From SIG77 sp045589595 (GTDB taxonomy: Bacteria; Verrucomicrobiota; Lentisphaeria; Victivallales; UBA1829), in contig JAZNPK010000028.1 of the NCBI GenBank assembly GCA_045589595.1, positions 62,001 to 126,000 on the forward strand: 64,000 nt of DNA. The letters run 5' to 3'. Positions within the stretch are counted from its first letter, which is position 1. The number at the start of each line of letters is the position of its first letter. The notes beneath the pieces were generated by a model. It was not told the origin of the DNA and did no database searches. It saw only the letters and a list, made by a program, of their open reading frames with translations. The position numbers were made by a program, and so were the translations under genes. Below are positions 1 through 8,754 of this stretch, one piece after another.

Positions 1-1
1 A

Positions 2-1483
2 CGCTACAAAGTGAAAGACATCTCTTCCCGCAAGATGGTTGAATGTCTTATCTTTGACGGCGATCTGGAAAAAGCAGAACCCGTTGCCGACAAGATGATC
101 GCTGATGAAAAAGACATCAACAAAAAGATCTCTGTGCTGGAATGGCTCGCCAAGCGCGCATTCAACAATCTGAAGGTTTACGGCAGCAAATATTCCAACA
201 AGTATTACAAAATGCTGTTGAATATGGAAATGGAAGCTGACAGAAAAGTCGGCATGATCCAGGATTATGCAAACTTTGCCCGTCAGTATGCGATCCTCTC
301 TGATGAAGAGATCGATAAACTCCTTGCATCCCGTCTGACGCTCAAAGGTCTGACGAACAAAGGCAAGATCAGCAGCATCTGCTATGACATCAATCAGGCA
401 CGCTATCTCGGCGATTCCGAACTGCTGTACTCGCTCTGGATGAAATCTGTGACCATGCCCAAGACAGATGCCGAACGTATCTCCCTTTACAATACGCTCG
501 GCAATGCCTTCTGGGATGTCCAGAAGCATCCGAAGCATCCGGAAATCTTTGAGAAATACATCCTTGCTGATGTGGATCTCTATGTCAGAGCCGATTCTTC
601 CCACTACTACAGCAGCCACTTGAACGGCTACAACAGATTCTGCCGTGCCGGTCGTTTTGCTGAAGCTGAAAAGTTCATGAACTCTCTGCTGGTGAAATCC
701 AGTGTGATCGTCGGTCAGAAACTCAAAGACTTCAAAGCAGCGGAAAAGAATATCGAAACGCTTGCCGCAACGGTTGACAAACTCAGAGCCGATGAAGACA
801 AGACCCAAGATAATGCTGCCAAGAGCAAGATCCGCGATCAGAGAAACAAAGTTCAGAATACGCTCAACGAAGCGAGAAGAGATATCAACGCTGTGAAACG
901 GAGCTACGATTCCGCACGCAGAGTTTACATCGCTACATGCGACGGCATGAAAAACATGTATGTGAACGAAGCCCAGCGTTATTATGAACCGGCTGATCCC
1001 GCAACTCTGAAAAAAGCGGTCGCGATCCTGGACAAACAGTTTGCGGCTTATGCTGACAACGAAACCAGCAGCAAGCTCCGCGTGCTTGTCAACATTGCAA
1101 AACATGCTGTGCAAGCCGGCGACTATGCCAAAGCTGAAGCTGCTGCAGCAAAAGCAAAAGAACTTCTCGGTGACAGCACGAGCAGAGAATTCCAGGCTCA
1201 GTATGCAAACACCGTGGTTCATCAGGGTCTCGCAAGATATGCGCAGGAAAAATATCAGGAAGTCATTGATATCCTCCTGCCGATCCGGGAAATCATCGAC
1301 ACCGGTCGCGATTTCAAAGGCGAATATTACGATGCACTGGTCCGTTCCTATGTGGCACTGGGTCAGTACAAAGAAGCTCTCAAGTACACGGATCAGATGG
1401 TCATGTTTGCTCCGGGTTACATGAAGAACCGCCTGAAGAGTCATGTTGATGAACTCAAAGAACGTGCCGCTGAAGCTGAATAA
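2..1483 (+). CDS. TPR-like helical repeat protein, 5' truncated by window edge
   Basis: The frame is open to the first bases of the window (an in-frame GTG at 11 is not preceded by a stop), so the true start lies upstream and only the C-terminal part is seen. The visible 490 residues are helical. A charged, coiled-coil-like stretch lies at about residues 246-315 (counted from the GTG) and TPR-like helix pairs rich in Ala, Tyr and Glu run from about 335 to the end. No catalytic motif was recognised. It resembles the helical portions of the two large exported proteins at 3509-5989 and 34014-37082 in composition but lacks their CBM9-like end. A strong terminator follows, so it is a separate transcription unit from the next gene. 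Scaffold or carbohydrate-uptake role is only a guess from context. Confidence 0.7.
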   Translation, partial: RYKVKDISSRKMVECLIFDGDLEKAEPVADKMIADEKDINKKISVLEWLAKRAFNNLKVYGSKYSNKYYKMLLNMEMEADRKVGMIQDYANFARQYAILSDEEIDKLLASRLTLKGLTNKGKISSICYDINQARYLGDSELLYSLWMKSVTMPKTDAERISLYNTLGNAFWDVQKHPKHPEIFEKYILADVDLYVRADSSHYYSSHLNGYNRFCRAGRFAEAEKFMNSLLVKSSVIVGQKLKDFKAAEKNIETLAATVDKLRADEDKTQDNAAKSKIRDQRNKVQNTLNEARRDINAVKRSYDSARRVYIATCDGMKNMYVNEAQRYYEPADPATLKKAVAILDKQFAAYADNETSSKLRVLVNIAKHAVQAGDYAKAEAAAAKAKELLGDSTSREFQAQYANTVVHQGLARYAQEKYQEVIDILLPIREIIDTGRDFKGEYYDALVRSYVALGQYKEALKYTDQMVMFAPGYMKNRLKSHVDELKERAAEAE

Positions 1484-1530
1484 GCTGAAGCAAACGCGGT
1501 CTCTGCAGTAACATATTGCGGAAGACACCA

Positions 1531-1568
1531 ACGGGAAAACAGCGAAAACTGTTTTCCCGTTTTTTTTG
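1531..1568 (+). terminator. Intrinsic terminator after the TPR-like gene
   Basis: A perfect 12-bp stem (ACGGGAAAACAG with CTGTTTTCCCGT) around a CGAAAA loop is followed by a run of eight T. Confidence 0.9.
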
Positions 1569-1577
1569 TTTTTTTTC

Positions 1578-1605
1578 TTGACAAAATATTGACTGGTGCT
1601 ATGTT
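1578..1605 (+). promoter_or_regulatory. Sigma70-type promoter for the DUF4091 gene
   Basis: TTGACA, 16-bp spacer, TATGTT, placed just after a terminator and about 55 bases before the start codon of the DUF4091 gene. Confidence 0.7.
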
Positions 1606-1658
1606 AGCGGAGTGGTCCCCGCCATCAATCATTCTTTACAAGGAGAATCATAAGAAAT

Positions 1659-3506
1659 ATGAAGAATGTATCCGTCATATTTCTCGCAGCGTTGTGCGTC
1701 GGCTTGTCCGCCGCCGATCATGCTGATCCGACTGCGGAAAAATTCCGGCAGGTTTATGACCTTTGTCCGGATAAAGTCCGCGAATATTCCAAACAGATCG
1801 CCCGCGATCTGACGGCACAGCCCCAATGGAAAGATGCACCGGCGTTTTATTATGTCGTGCCGCCCCTGTCCGATATTCCCCGCAAGCCGGACACATTTCC
1901 CGCTGATGGTGTCCCGTGCGGCGAACTGCAGATCGTTGCGGCACCCGGCGAGTTTGAACCGGCATCCATTGTATTGGCACCGGTGAAAAATGTGGATCAG
2001 TTCACGCTGAAAGCCACGGATCTGAAAGCGAAATCCGGTGCAGTGATCCCCGCATCCGCGCTGGATATCAAAGTTGTCAAAAACTGGTATCAGTCAGGGT
2101 CGGCGTGGTACGGATATTTTGCCGATGCGCTGGGCAGAACGCTTGTTCCGGAAATGCTGTTGAACGATGAAGATATGATCCGGGTCGTTCCCGCAACGAA
2201 AGATAATTATGTCCGTTATGCCAATGAAGACGGCAGCACATCCTATCAGTGGATGACGGCGAATTTTACGGTGACGAACTACACATTCAGCAATCAGGCA
2301 AATATCGGGCTGATCGCGGACGCGGAAACGCTGCAGCCGGTGGTCCTGAACAAAAATGAATTCAAACAGTTTTTTGTGACGGTGAAAGTCCCTGCCGATG
2401 CCAAAGCCGGGCTTTATCGCGGCGGGATCGGGCTGACGGCTGACGGAAAATTGATCGGCACTGCCCCGATCGTTGTCCGGGTTCTGCCCTTCACGCTGCC
2501 GGAACCGAAAACAAATTATGATCAGAATAAAAACTTTTATTTGAGTCTTTATGGTGCGAACTCGAAAAATCCGCGCATTCTGAAAAATATGGCGGATCAC
2601 AACGCCCGGCATCCGCTCAGAGTCGTTACAGTCGATGTTTTTGAGCCGGAAGTTTTTGAAGAGGATGTTGCCCGCATCAAGGCTTGCGGGATTGCCACAA
2701 AACCGCTTTTCTCCTGCACAGAATCAACGGGTCTGCTGACGGATCGTCATCCTGTCGGTGCGGAAGCACGCGCACTGGAACGTTTCAGACAGATCATCAA
2801 AAAGACAGCCGCGCTCACACAGAAAACGCTGGGCCATACCGAATTTTACGGTTACGGTGTTGATGAAGGCGGCCCCGGCACCATCCGCCGTGAACGCAAT
2901 GCATGGCAGGCAACGCACGATTCCGGCGGCAAGATCATGGTCACCAGCAATCCGCACCGTGAACTGCTGTTTGCGCTTGATTATCTGAATCTTCCAAGCG
3001 CACCTGCGCCGCACCGGATTGCGGAGATCCGCAAATTCCATGAATCCAACCCGGATGCCATCTGCAGCTGGTATGCGAATCCCCACAGCGGACCGGAAAA
3101 TCCGGATTACTTCCGCCGACTCCACGGATTCCAGACCTACAAGACCAATTATGACCTGTCTGCCAACTATTGCTGGTGGCGTAATAACTGGAACGATGTC
3201 GCGATCCCCTACGAACATAATCTGCGCGGTTTGATCATGGTCTATGCCGGACGCGATCAGACGTTTGATACCATCGCATGGGAAGGCGTCCGTGAAGGGA
3301 TGGACGACGTCAAATATGTTTCCTACATGAAGACTCTGGCGCTGGAAGCAGCCCGGAGTACGGATGGCAATGTGAAGATGCTGGGACGCCGCATCCTTTC
3401 CCGCCTTGCTTATCTTGATGAAGAACGCTATACGCTTGATACGCTGCGTATGGAGTGCATCAACAACATCCTCCGCCTCCGTGCGGCACTCAAAAAAGGA
3501 AATTGA
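1659..3506 (+). CDS. Secreted DUF4091 / GH123-like protein (copy 1)
   Basis: 615 residues with a signal peptide (about residues 1-18, cleavage near LSA-AD), so it is exported. An N-terminal beta-rich region precedes a barrel-like region with an adjacent Asp-Glu pair (D402-E403 in YGVDEG), the position of the catalytic DE pair in GH123-type enzymes. The C-terminal DUF4091 signature is WEGVREGMDD at about 540-550. Families with DUF4091 are related to GH123 N-acetylgalactosaminidases; substrate and activity here are inferred, not shown. The start is the only ATG that gives a signal peptide, although the AAGGAG is unusually far (13 bases) upstream. Two bases separate its stop from the next gene, so the two are co-transcribed and probably coupled. 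It is a paralogue of the protein at 32066-34000. Confidence 0.85.
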   Translation: MKNVSVIFLAALCVGLSAADHADPTAEKFRQVYDLCPDKVREYSKQIARDLTAQPQWKDAPAFYYVVPPLSDIPRKPDTFPADGVPCGELQIVAAPGEFEPASIVLAPVKNVDQFTLKATDLKAKSGAVIPASALDIKVVKNWYQSGSAWYGYFADALGRTLVPEMLLNDEDMIRVVPATKDNYVRYANEDGSTSYQWMTANFTVTNYTFSNQANIGLIADAETLQPVVLNKNEFKQFFVTVKVPADAKAGLYRGGIGLTADGKLIGTAPIVVRVLPFTLPEPKTNYDQNKNFYLSLYGANSKNPRILKNMADHNARHPLRVVTVDVFEPEVFEEDVARIKACGIATKPLFSCTESTGLLTDRHPVGAEARALERFRQIIKKTAALTQKTLGHTEFYGYGVDEGGPGTIRRERNAWQATHDSGGKIMVTSNPHRELLFALDYLNLPSAPAPHRIAEIRKFHESNPDAICSWYANPHSGPENPDYFRRLHGFQTYKTNYDLSANYCWWRNNWNDVAIPYEHNLRGLIMVYAGRDQTFDTIAWEGVREGMDDVKYVSYMKTLALEAARSTDGNVKMLGRRILSRLAYLDEERYTLDTLRMECINNILRLRAALKKGN

Positions 3507-3508
3507 TC

Positions 3509-5989
3509 ATGAAAAAAAGATTTATTTTTGCAATTCTCCTCGCCGGAGTGCTTTCCATACCCGCGTTTGCAGCGGAACCTGTGAGTGCGAAAGAACTCGG
3601 CGCGCAGATCGAAAAGATCCGCGAAAACCGCAAGATCCGCCGGAACCGCTGGGATCAGAAAGCGATCCATGCCGATCTGAAAGCATTTTATCAGGCGAAC
3701 CGGGAACGGATCCTGTCCGATGCCGGAGTCAGTTATCTGTTCTTTATGCAGATGCTTGATAATGCCGGGCCGCTGGAAGAAGATGTTTATTTCAATGAGA
3801 CCCTTGATATGATCAAGGCGGCAAATGCTTCTGTCACCGATGAAAAAGCGAAACAGAAATACATTAATCTGTACCACGATTTTGTGAGCAGAAAACTGGG
3901 CAGATACACCATGAAGGTGGAATATGACCGCTCTGCAAAACTTTATCAGGAACACCGTGATAAATTCTCCCCGCACAGCATTATGCGTTTTGTGCCGGGA
4001 CAGATCTTCCAGACACTCCGTTTTACCGGAGATATGAAGAAAGTCGATGAGTATCTGAACATCCTGTTCACCATCAAAGATAACCGGCAGAATCTCCGTG
4101 AGGATCAGGTTCTGGCATTTGAAAATGAACGGCAGAGCAGACTCAGCGATGCCATCGGCAAGGTCATTGAATACGATCCCGTTCTCGGCGAACCGCTGTT
4201 CAACAAGTACGGTACCGGATTCTCTGATATTCAGAAGGGCGTCATCTATGCTGCGTTCTGTAAAGCTGCGATCGCTGCAAAAGACCGGGATATGTTTGAC
4301 CGGATGCTGACAAAACTGGAAGCGCTTCAGAATGGCAGAGACAAGTTTGAACAGCTTCGTGAGGTTGCCGCCGCAGCAGGACACCGTTCTGTGTCACATG
4401 CGCTGCTGGACCGTCTTCTCGCCAAAAAAGATCTGCCCGTTGCTGAACGGTTTATGACGGTTGTCGCCAAGATCTCCTATCCTGCAAAATTCAACTATCA
4501 GTTCTATTCTCCCGGAGAATATGCCAAACAGAAAAAGAGGATGGTGGAAGCCCTGACGCTTCTGCGGACGATCCCGGTGAAAGACCGTCGCCATCAGGTC
4601 CGTTTCCGCCGTCATCTCCAATTCCTTACCAGGGCGACCGATTCCGCTTTCGGTTTCGGCGATTATGCATTTGCCGCGGAACTGGCGGCGGAGCTTATGC
4701 TGGAAGAAAAAAATCCCCAGACTCTCTGGCAGATCCGTACGGCGGAAGCACTCCGACAGAACAAACTGAAAGAAGCACAGGCGGTGATTGCCGATATTCT
4801 TGCCATGCCGAAGCTGCCTGAAAAAACAAAACGTTTCTTTGCGCCCATCGGATATTTTCTGAACGGCGGCGATTTTGACGGTTTTGACAAGGCGATGGCG
4901 GAATTCAAATTCACCAGTCCGGAAAAAATCAAAGCGATCCGTGAAGTTACCAATCTGTATTTCCTTGCAAAGAAATTTGAGGATGCCCGTAGTCTCAATC
5001 AGGAGATCTACAAAAAGATGTACCGTCCCGCCGAAACGGACAGACAGTACACGGTCAGGTATCTGAAAAATGCACCGAAAACAGCGGAAGCCTGGGCGCG
5101 TTCCGCCGATTATCAGAACTGGGGCAAAATGGAAACCCGTTTCATGGTTTATGCCGGATACGAATGTCTGCAGGACGCACTGCTGCTGAAAGATACACCG
5201 GCGGAAAAACTGAAACTGAATGATGCGAAACGGGTCGGACTGCACATTGTTTATGACGAACTCGGCGTTCATATCTATACCCGGATCAACGATCCGGATG
5301 TGAATGAAGTCAATCTCGGCAAACGCAAAGGCGCCAGTCTGGAATGGATGTTCCGTCCCGGAGATGAATATGCATATCATTCCTTCTATTTCCGCGGGAT
5401 CCCGGACAACTTTGATATTCACTATGTGAACTGGGCGGCACCCACGAAAAATTACCGTCTGACCTATGATGGTATTGCGAAAGACAGCGTAACGACGCCG
5501 GAAGGTTATGCAGCCCACGTCTTTATTCCGTGGCTGATGGTCTATGACCGGCTGCCTTCGGAAAAAAATATCTGGCGTCTCGGTCTGCAGGTTTCCAACA
5601 ACGGAGATTTCCGTACGTTGTCCGGTCTCGTTCACGAGATCCAGCGCGCACTCCAGCTCAAGTTTGAAATGACTGCGGCGCAGCGTACTGCTCTGGAACG
5701 GACCATCTGTATCCAGGCGTTCAACCGCTACAACAATATCCGCCGCGATCCCGGCGGAATGATCCAGAACTGGAACGATTATCTTCTGGGCGAACCGGAG
5801 TTCTACAAGCAGGAACTGGAAGGTTTGCTCGCAGAACTGGATGAAGCCGGGAAACGCCTTATGGCTCCCGCTCCCGACGGGGATATTCACGAACTCTTCA
5901 TCAAATATGCGCCGCAGTGGGCAGAGATCAATTATATCATTGATGACAAGCGCACTGCATATCTGAAAAAAGGTCTGTTCACGGAATAA
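3509..5989 (+). CDS. Large exported helical-repeat protein with CBM9-like C-terminal domain (copy 1)
   Basis: 826 residues starting at the ATG two bases after the DUF4091 stop, with AAGGA upstream. This start, rather than an earlier in-frame one inside the previous gene, yields a clean signal peptide (MKKRFIFAILLAG..., cleavage after AFA). Residues about 30-560 are helical and TPR-like. Residues about 574-715 form a beta-rich segment that looks like a CBM9/DOMON-type carbohydrate-binding fold, followed by a helical tail. The C-terminal half is recognisably homologous to the protein at 34014-37082 (similar DE[LF]G[VL]H, FYDKLP/VYDRLP and closing helices). No catalytic residues are apparent. 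It may bind or present glycans for the DUF4091 partner encoded just upstream; the function is unknown. Confidence 0.75.
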   Translation: MKKRFIFAILLAGVLSIPAFAAEPVSAKELGAQIEKIRENRKIRRNRWDQKAIHADLKAFYQANRERILSDAGVSYLFFMQMLDNAGPLEEDVYFNETLDMIKAANASVTDEKAKQKYINLYHDFVSRKLGRYTMKVEYDRSAKLYQEHRDKFSPHSIMRFVPGQIFQTLRFTGDMKKVDEYLNILFTIKDNRQNLREDQVLAFENERQSRLSDAIGKVIEYDPVLGEPLFNKYGTGFSDIQKGVIYAAFCKAAIAAKDRDMFDRMLTKLEALQNGRDKFEQLREVAAAAGHRSVSHALLDRLLAKKDLPVAERFMTVVAKISYPAKFNYQFYSPGEYAKQKKRMVEALTLLRTIPVKDRRHQVRFRRHLQFLTRATDSAFGFGDYAFAAELAAELMLEEKNPQTLWQIRTAEALRQNKLKEAQAVIADILAMPKLPEKTKRFFAPIGYFLNGGDFDGFDKAMAEFKFTSPEKIKAIREVTNLYFLAKKFEDARSLNQEIYKKMYRPAETDRQYTVRYLKNAPKTAEAWARSADYQNWGKMETRFMVYAGYECLQDALLLKDTPAEKLKLNDAKRVGLHIVYDELGVHIYTRINDPDVNEVNLGKRKGASLEWMFRPGDEYAYHSFYFRGIPDNFDIHYVNWAAPTKNYRLTYDGIAKDSVTTPEGYAAHVFIPWLMVYDRLPSEKNIWRLGLQVSNNGDFRTLSGLVHEIQRALQLKFEMTAAQRTALERTICIQAFNRYNNIRRDPGGMIQNWNDYLLGEPEFYKQELEGLLAELDEAGKRLMAPAPDGDIHELFIKYAPQWAEINYIIDDKRTAYLKKGLFTE

Positions 5990-6010
5990 TCCCGCCCCTG
6001 ACAATCACTG

Positions 6011-6049
6011 CACCCGCCCGGTTTCGTACTGCCGGACGGGTGTTTTTTT
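6011..6049 (+). terminator. Intrinsic terminator after cassette copy 1
   Basis: An 11-bp stem (CACCCGCCCGG with CCGGACGGGTG, one mismatch) with a 10-base loop precedes seven T. Confidence 0.88.
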
Positions 6050-6057
6050 GTAAAAAT

Positions 6058-6086
6058 TTGACAAGTTTTCAAACCCGGTGTATATT
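6058..6086 (+). promoter_or_regulatory. Near-consensus promoter for the lytic transglycosylase
   Basis: TTGACA, 17-bp spacer, TATATT, directly after the upstream terminator. Confidence 0.8.
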
Positions 6087-6142
6087 AGTATGTCATTCAT
6101 TGTGAACGGTTAATCTGTGAAGAGCGAAGGAGGTGTACTGAG

Positions 6143-6679
6143 ATGAGAAAAATTTTGACCTTGATTTTTCTGTTGGCTGTTGCAGCCGGTCTTCAGGCGT
6201 CCGGAGTCGTTTTTCCCTCCCGGTTTGATGATATCATTGCATCGGCATCGGAGAAGTACGATGTGGATCCCGCTCTTGTGAAAGCAGTGATTTACCGGGA
6301 AAGCCGTTTTCAGCCGAATGCGAAAGGGACCCGCGGCGAGATCGGTTTGATGCAGTTGCGGAAATCGGTGGTGAAAGACTGGGTCAAAGCACATTCCTAC
6401 GGTCATCAGCCCACGGAAGAAGAATTGTTCGATCCTTACATGAATATCATGATCGGCGTCTGGCGTCTGGGGATCGCCCTGAAACGGTGGCGCGGAAGAT
6501 CCACCTCCATCGGTCTGGCTCTCTTTGATTACAATGCCGGAAAAAGTTGTGTCGCCACATGGATCGTTCATTACGACGGCGATACAAAAGCGGTGATCGA
6601 CCGCGGTCCTTCTGCGGCGTATATCCGTGAAATTATGGGGAATTTTGCCGCTGCATCATCCGGCAAAGGCTTGAAATAA
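6143..6679 (+). CDS. Lytic transglycosylase (SLT domain)
   Basis: 178 residues with a signal peptide (about 1-20), so it acts on peptidoglycan in the periplasm. The SLT/goose-lysozyme-like fold is shown by the catalytic Glu in YRESRF (E53), the following GEIGLMQL motif (about 65-72) and a C-terminal YNAG-type segment (DYNAGK) typical of family 1 transglycosylases. The protein is barely more than the catalytic domain, like small membrane-released Slt enzymes. GGAGG lies a few bases before the ATG. Its own promoter is near-consensus. The next promoter (for PFK) begins inside its last codons. Confidence 0.9.
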   Translation: MRKILTLIFLLAVAAGLQASGVVFPSRFDDIIASASEKYDVDPALVKAVIYRESRFQPNAKGTRGEIGLMQLRKSVVKDWVKAHSYGHQPTEEELFDPYMNIMIGVWRLGIALKRWRGRSTSIGLALFDYNAGKSCVATWIVHYDGDTKAVIDRGPSAAYIREIMGNFAAASSGKGLK

Positions 6680-6698
6680 AACGGAAGTATGGTATATT
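6671..6698 (+). promoter_or_regulatory. Promoter overlapping the end of the SLT gene, for PFK
   Basis: TTGAAA, 16-bp spacer, TATATT. The -35 element lies over the last codons and stop of the transglycosylase gene. Confidence 0.65.
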
Positions 6699-6752
6699 CC
6701 TTTCTGAATAGATCGAACAGATTGAAAAAAACAAGGAAAGGTTGCCGTAAAA

Positions 6753-8057
6753 ATGCCTGAAAATAATGTATTGGATCGTGACTTATTCGGGATCGATTGT
6801 CTGGGGGAATGTAAAATCGATTCCCCGCTGAAGGGAACAAAAGTTCATTTTTCTTCTGAACTCGGGGCTGTCCTTGTGGACAAGCATTTTTCTGAACTGG
6901 CATCTCATTACCGCAAAGATGGCAAAGTTCCCGTGTTTGAGGAAGCCGGTCCCCGTGAAAAGATTTTTCATGATCCCCGCTGGACAAAGGCGGCGATCCT
7001 CACTGCCGGCGGACTCTGCCCCGGCCTCAACAGCGTTATCAAGGGGCTGACCACCACGCTGAAAAAAACCTATGGCGTGCCGCTGGTCTATGGCATTCCG
7101 TACGGCTACGCAGGATTGAATCCGGACAGCGGTTATCCGCCGGTGATCCTGGATGAAAATACGGTGGACGATATCCACGAGCAGGGCGGTACGATCCTCG
7201 GTTCATCCCGCGGCGCACAGGACCCGGAAGTCATGCTGGAAACACTTGTCCGCATGGATATCAATATTCTGTTCTGTGTGGGTGGTGACGGAACGCTCCG
7301 CAGCGCGCATGCTCTGGCAGAAGCCGCCAAACGCCGCAGCCTCAATATCAGCATCATCGGCATCCCGAAGACCATTGACAACGATATTTGTTTTATGGAC
7401 CGGACATTCGGTTTTGAAACTGCGGTCTATGCCACGAACAATGTGATCACGGTCGCCCACAACGAAGCCAAAGGTGCCAAAAACGGTGTCGGGCTGATCC
7501 ATGTAATGGGACGCGATTCCGGATTTATCGCGGCGTATGCGTCTCTGGCGAACACCCACATCAATTTCTGTCTGATCCCGGAAGAAAAATTTACTCTGCG
7601 CGACGGTGAACACGCGCTGCTGCCGACTCTGTTTGAACGTTTGAAACGGCGTCATCATGCCGTGATCATTGTTGCCGAAGGGGCAGGGCAGGATCTGATC
7701 CCCGGCGACCGGGAGCTGGATAAATCCGGAAATGTGCTGAACAAAAACATCGGTGAATTTCTGAAGTCGGAGATCAAGCGTTATGCCAAAGAGACCGGCA
7801 CGGAAGTTAACCTGAAATATTTTGACCCCACTTACATGATCCGTGGCGTTCCCGCCAACGGTACGGATGCCGTTTTCTGCTATCTCCTCGCCCAGAATGC
7901 GGTCCATGCCGCTTTCGCCGGACGGACCGATATGGTGATCGGACACTGGTCTGACACCTTTACACATGTGCCGATCCCGATGGCAGTGCGTGAAAGAAAG
8001 AAAATCGATCCGGAAGGCGACCTGTGGCGCAGTGTCCGCCTCAGTACATGGCGCTGA
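6753..8057 (+). CDS. pfkA: ATP-dependent 6-phosphofructokinase (long/PPi-like clade)
   Basis: 434 residues. It phosphorylates fructose 6-phosphate in glycolysis. The PFK signatures are present: AGGLCPGLN (about 85-93), GGDGT (177-181) and PKTIDND (205-211, with the catalytic Asp), then a GRDSGF-like motif and MIRG. The Gly in GGDGT, where PPi-dependent enzymes have Asp, points to ATP as donor, while the Lys of PKTIDND is the residue usual in the PPi/long clade; this mixed state is known from the TP0108-type enzymes. About 75 extra N-terminal residues precede the nucleotide-binding core. It has its own promoter and is followed by two lipoprotein genes and a membrane pyrophosphatase. Donor assignment rests on a single residue. 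Confidence 0.88.
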   Translation: MPENNVLDRDLFGIDCLGECKIDSPLKGTKVHFSSELGAVLVDKHFSELASHYRKDGKVPVFEEAGPREKIFHDPRWTKAAILTAGGLCPGLNSVIKGLTTTLKKTYGVPLVYGIPYGYAGLNPDSGYPPVILDENTVDDIHEQGGTILGSSRGAQDPEVMLETLVRMDINILFCVGGDGTLRSAHALAEAAKRRSLNISIIGIPKTIDNDICFMDRTFGFETAVYATNNVITVAHNEAKGAKNGVGLIHVMGRDSGFIAAYASLANTHINFCLIPEEKFTLRDGEHALLPTLFERLKRRHHAVIIVAEGAGQDLIPGDRELDKSGNVLNKNIGEFLKSEIKRYAKETGTEVNLKYFDPTYMIRGVPANGTDAVFCYLLAQNAVHAAFAGRTDMVIGHWSDTFTHVPIPMAVRERKKIDPEGDLWRSVRLSTWR

Positions 8058-8071
8058 TGGAGGCAATAACC

Positions 8072-8656
8072 ATGAGAAAAATTTTTCTCCTGACATCTGC
8101 CGTTGCGGCATTCTTCAGCCTGACCGCCTGTTCCATTACGGATCCGGTGGAGGGGGAAGATACAGACCTGCTCTTCCAGTCCGAAATGGAAAAACCGCTG
8201 GAAGGCGCGGTCTCCATCCATACCATCATCAATTTCCCGCAGAAGAACGATAAAGAACTGCAGGTGAATGACTTTTACAGCAGTCAGAAAGTTACTGTGG
8301 AAAAAACACCGTGGCTGACATCTCTTGAGATCAAAGACATTATCCCGGTGGAGCGTCCCGTTTCCACACGGGGGATCTACGACCTGAAACTTGTGCTGAC
8401 CGAAAAAGGGGTCCGCCAGTGGAATGCGATCGTCAAAGCGGATACGCCACAGAAAACATTTGCTTTTCTCGTCGATGGCGATTTTTATACCGCTTTTGAT
8501 CCCCGCCGTATCTATCAGGCAGGAAGCAATGAAGTCGTTCTGGAAGGTCCCTTTGATAAGATCCTGACAGAAAAACTTTACCGCCGCGCCCCCCTGAACT
8601 ATCTGCGGCTGCGCCGGGAGCTGGAAAAGAAACAGAAGCCGTCTGCGAAACACTGA
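8072..8656 (+). CDS. Lipoprotein of unknown function (tandem paralogue 1)
   Basis: 194 residues starting at 8072, where GGAGG sits a proper distance upstream and a lipobox follows (SLTAC, Cys20), so it is a lipoprotein. An earlier in-frame start would overlap the PFK gene and spoil the signal peptide. The mature part aligns over its whole length with the next gene's product: shared SIH, PWLTS.EI, YDL.L.LT.KG...W, F..DG.FY..F.PRR and GPFD. The LT-KG-W and DG...GPFD elements faintly recall the P1-head subdomain of SecD, but this is speculative. It lies 14 bases after PFK and is probably co-transcribed with it. Confidence 0.8.
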   Translation: MRKIFLLTSAVAAFFSLTACSITDPVEGEDTDLLFQSEMEKPLEGAVSIHTIINFPQKNDKELQVNDFYSSQKVTVEKTPWLTSLEIKDIIPVERPVSTRGIYDLKLVLTEKGVRQWNAIVKADTPQKTFAFLVDGDFYTAFDPRRIYQAGSNEVVLEGPFDKILTEKLYRRAPLNYLRLRRELEKKQKPSAKH

Positions 8657-8685
8657 TTTTTTCTCGTTTTTCAGATGGATGCAGT

Positions 8686-8714
8686 TTGATTTTTCTTCCC
8701 CTGTGCAGTATATT
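8686..8714 (+). promoter_or_regulatory. Promoter for second lipoprotein and hppA
   Basis: TTGATT, 17-bp spacer, TATATT, in the gap between the two paralogous lipoprotein genes. Confidence 0.7.
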
Positions 8715-8754
8715 ATTGTGTGATGAAACACCAATAAACCGGAGACTTGTTTTT

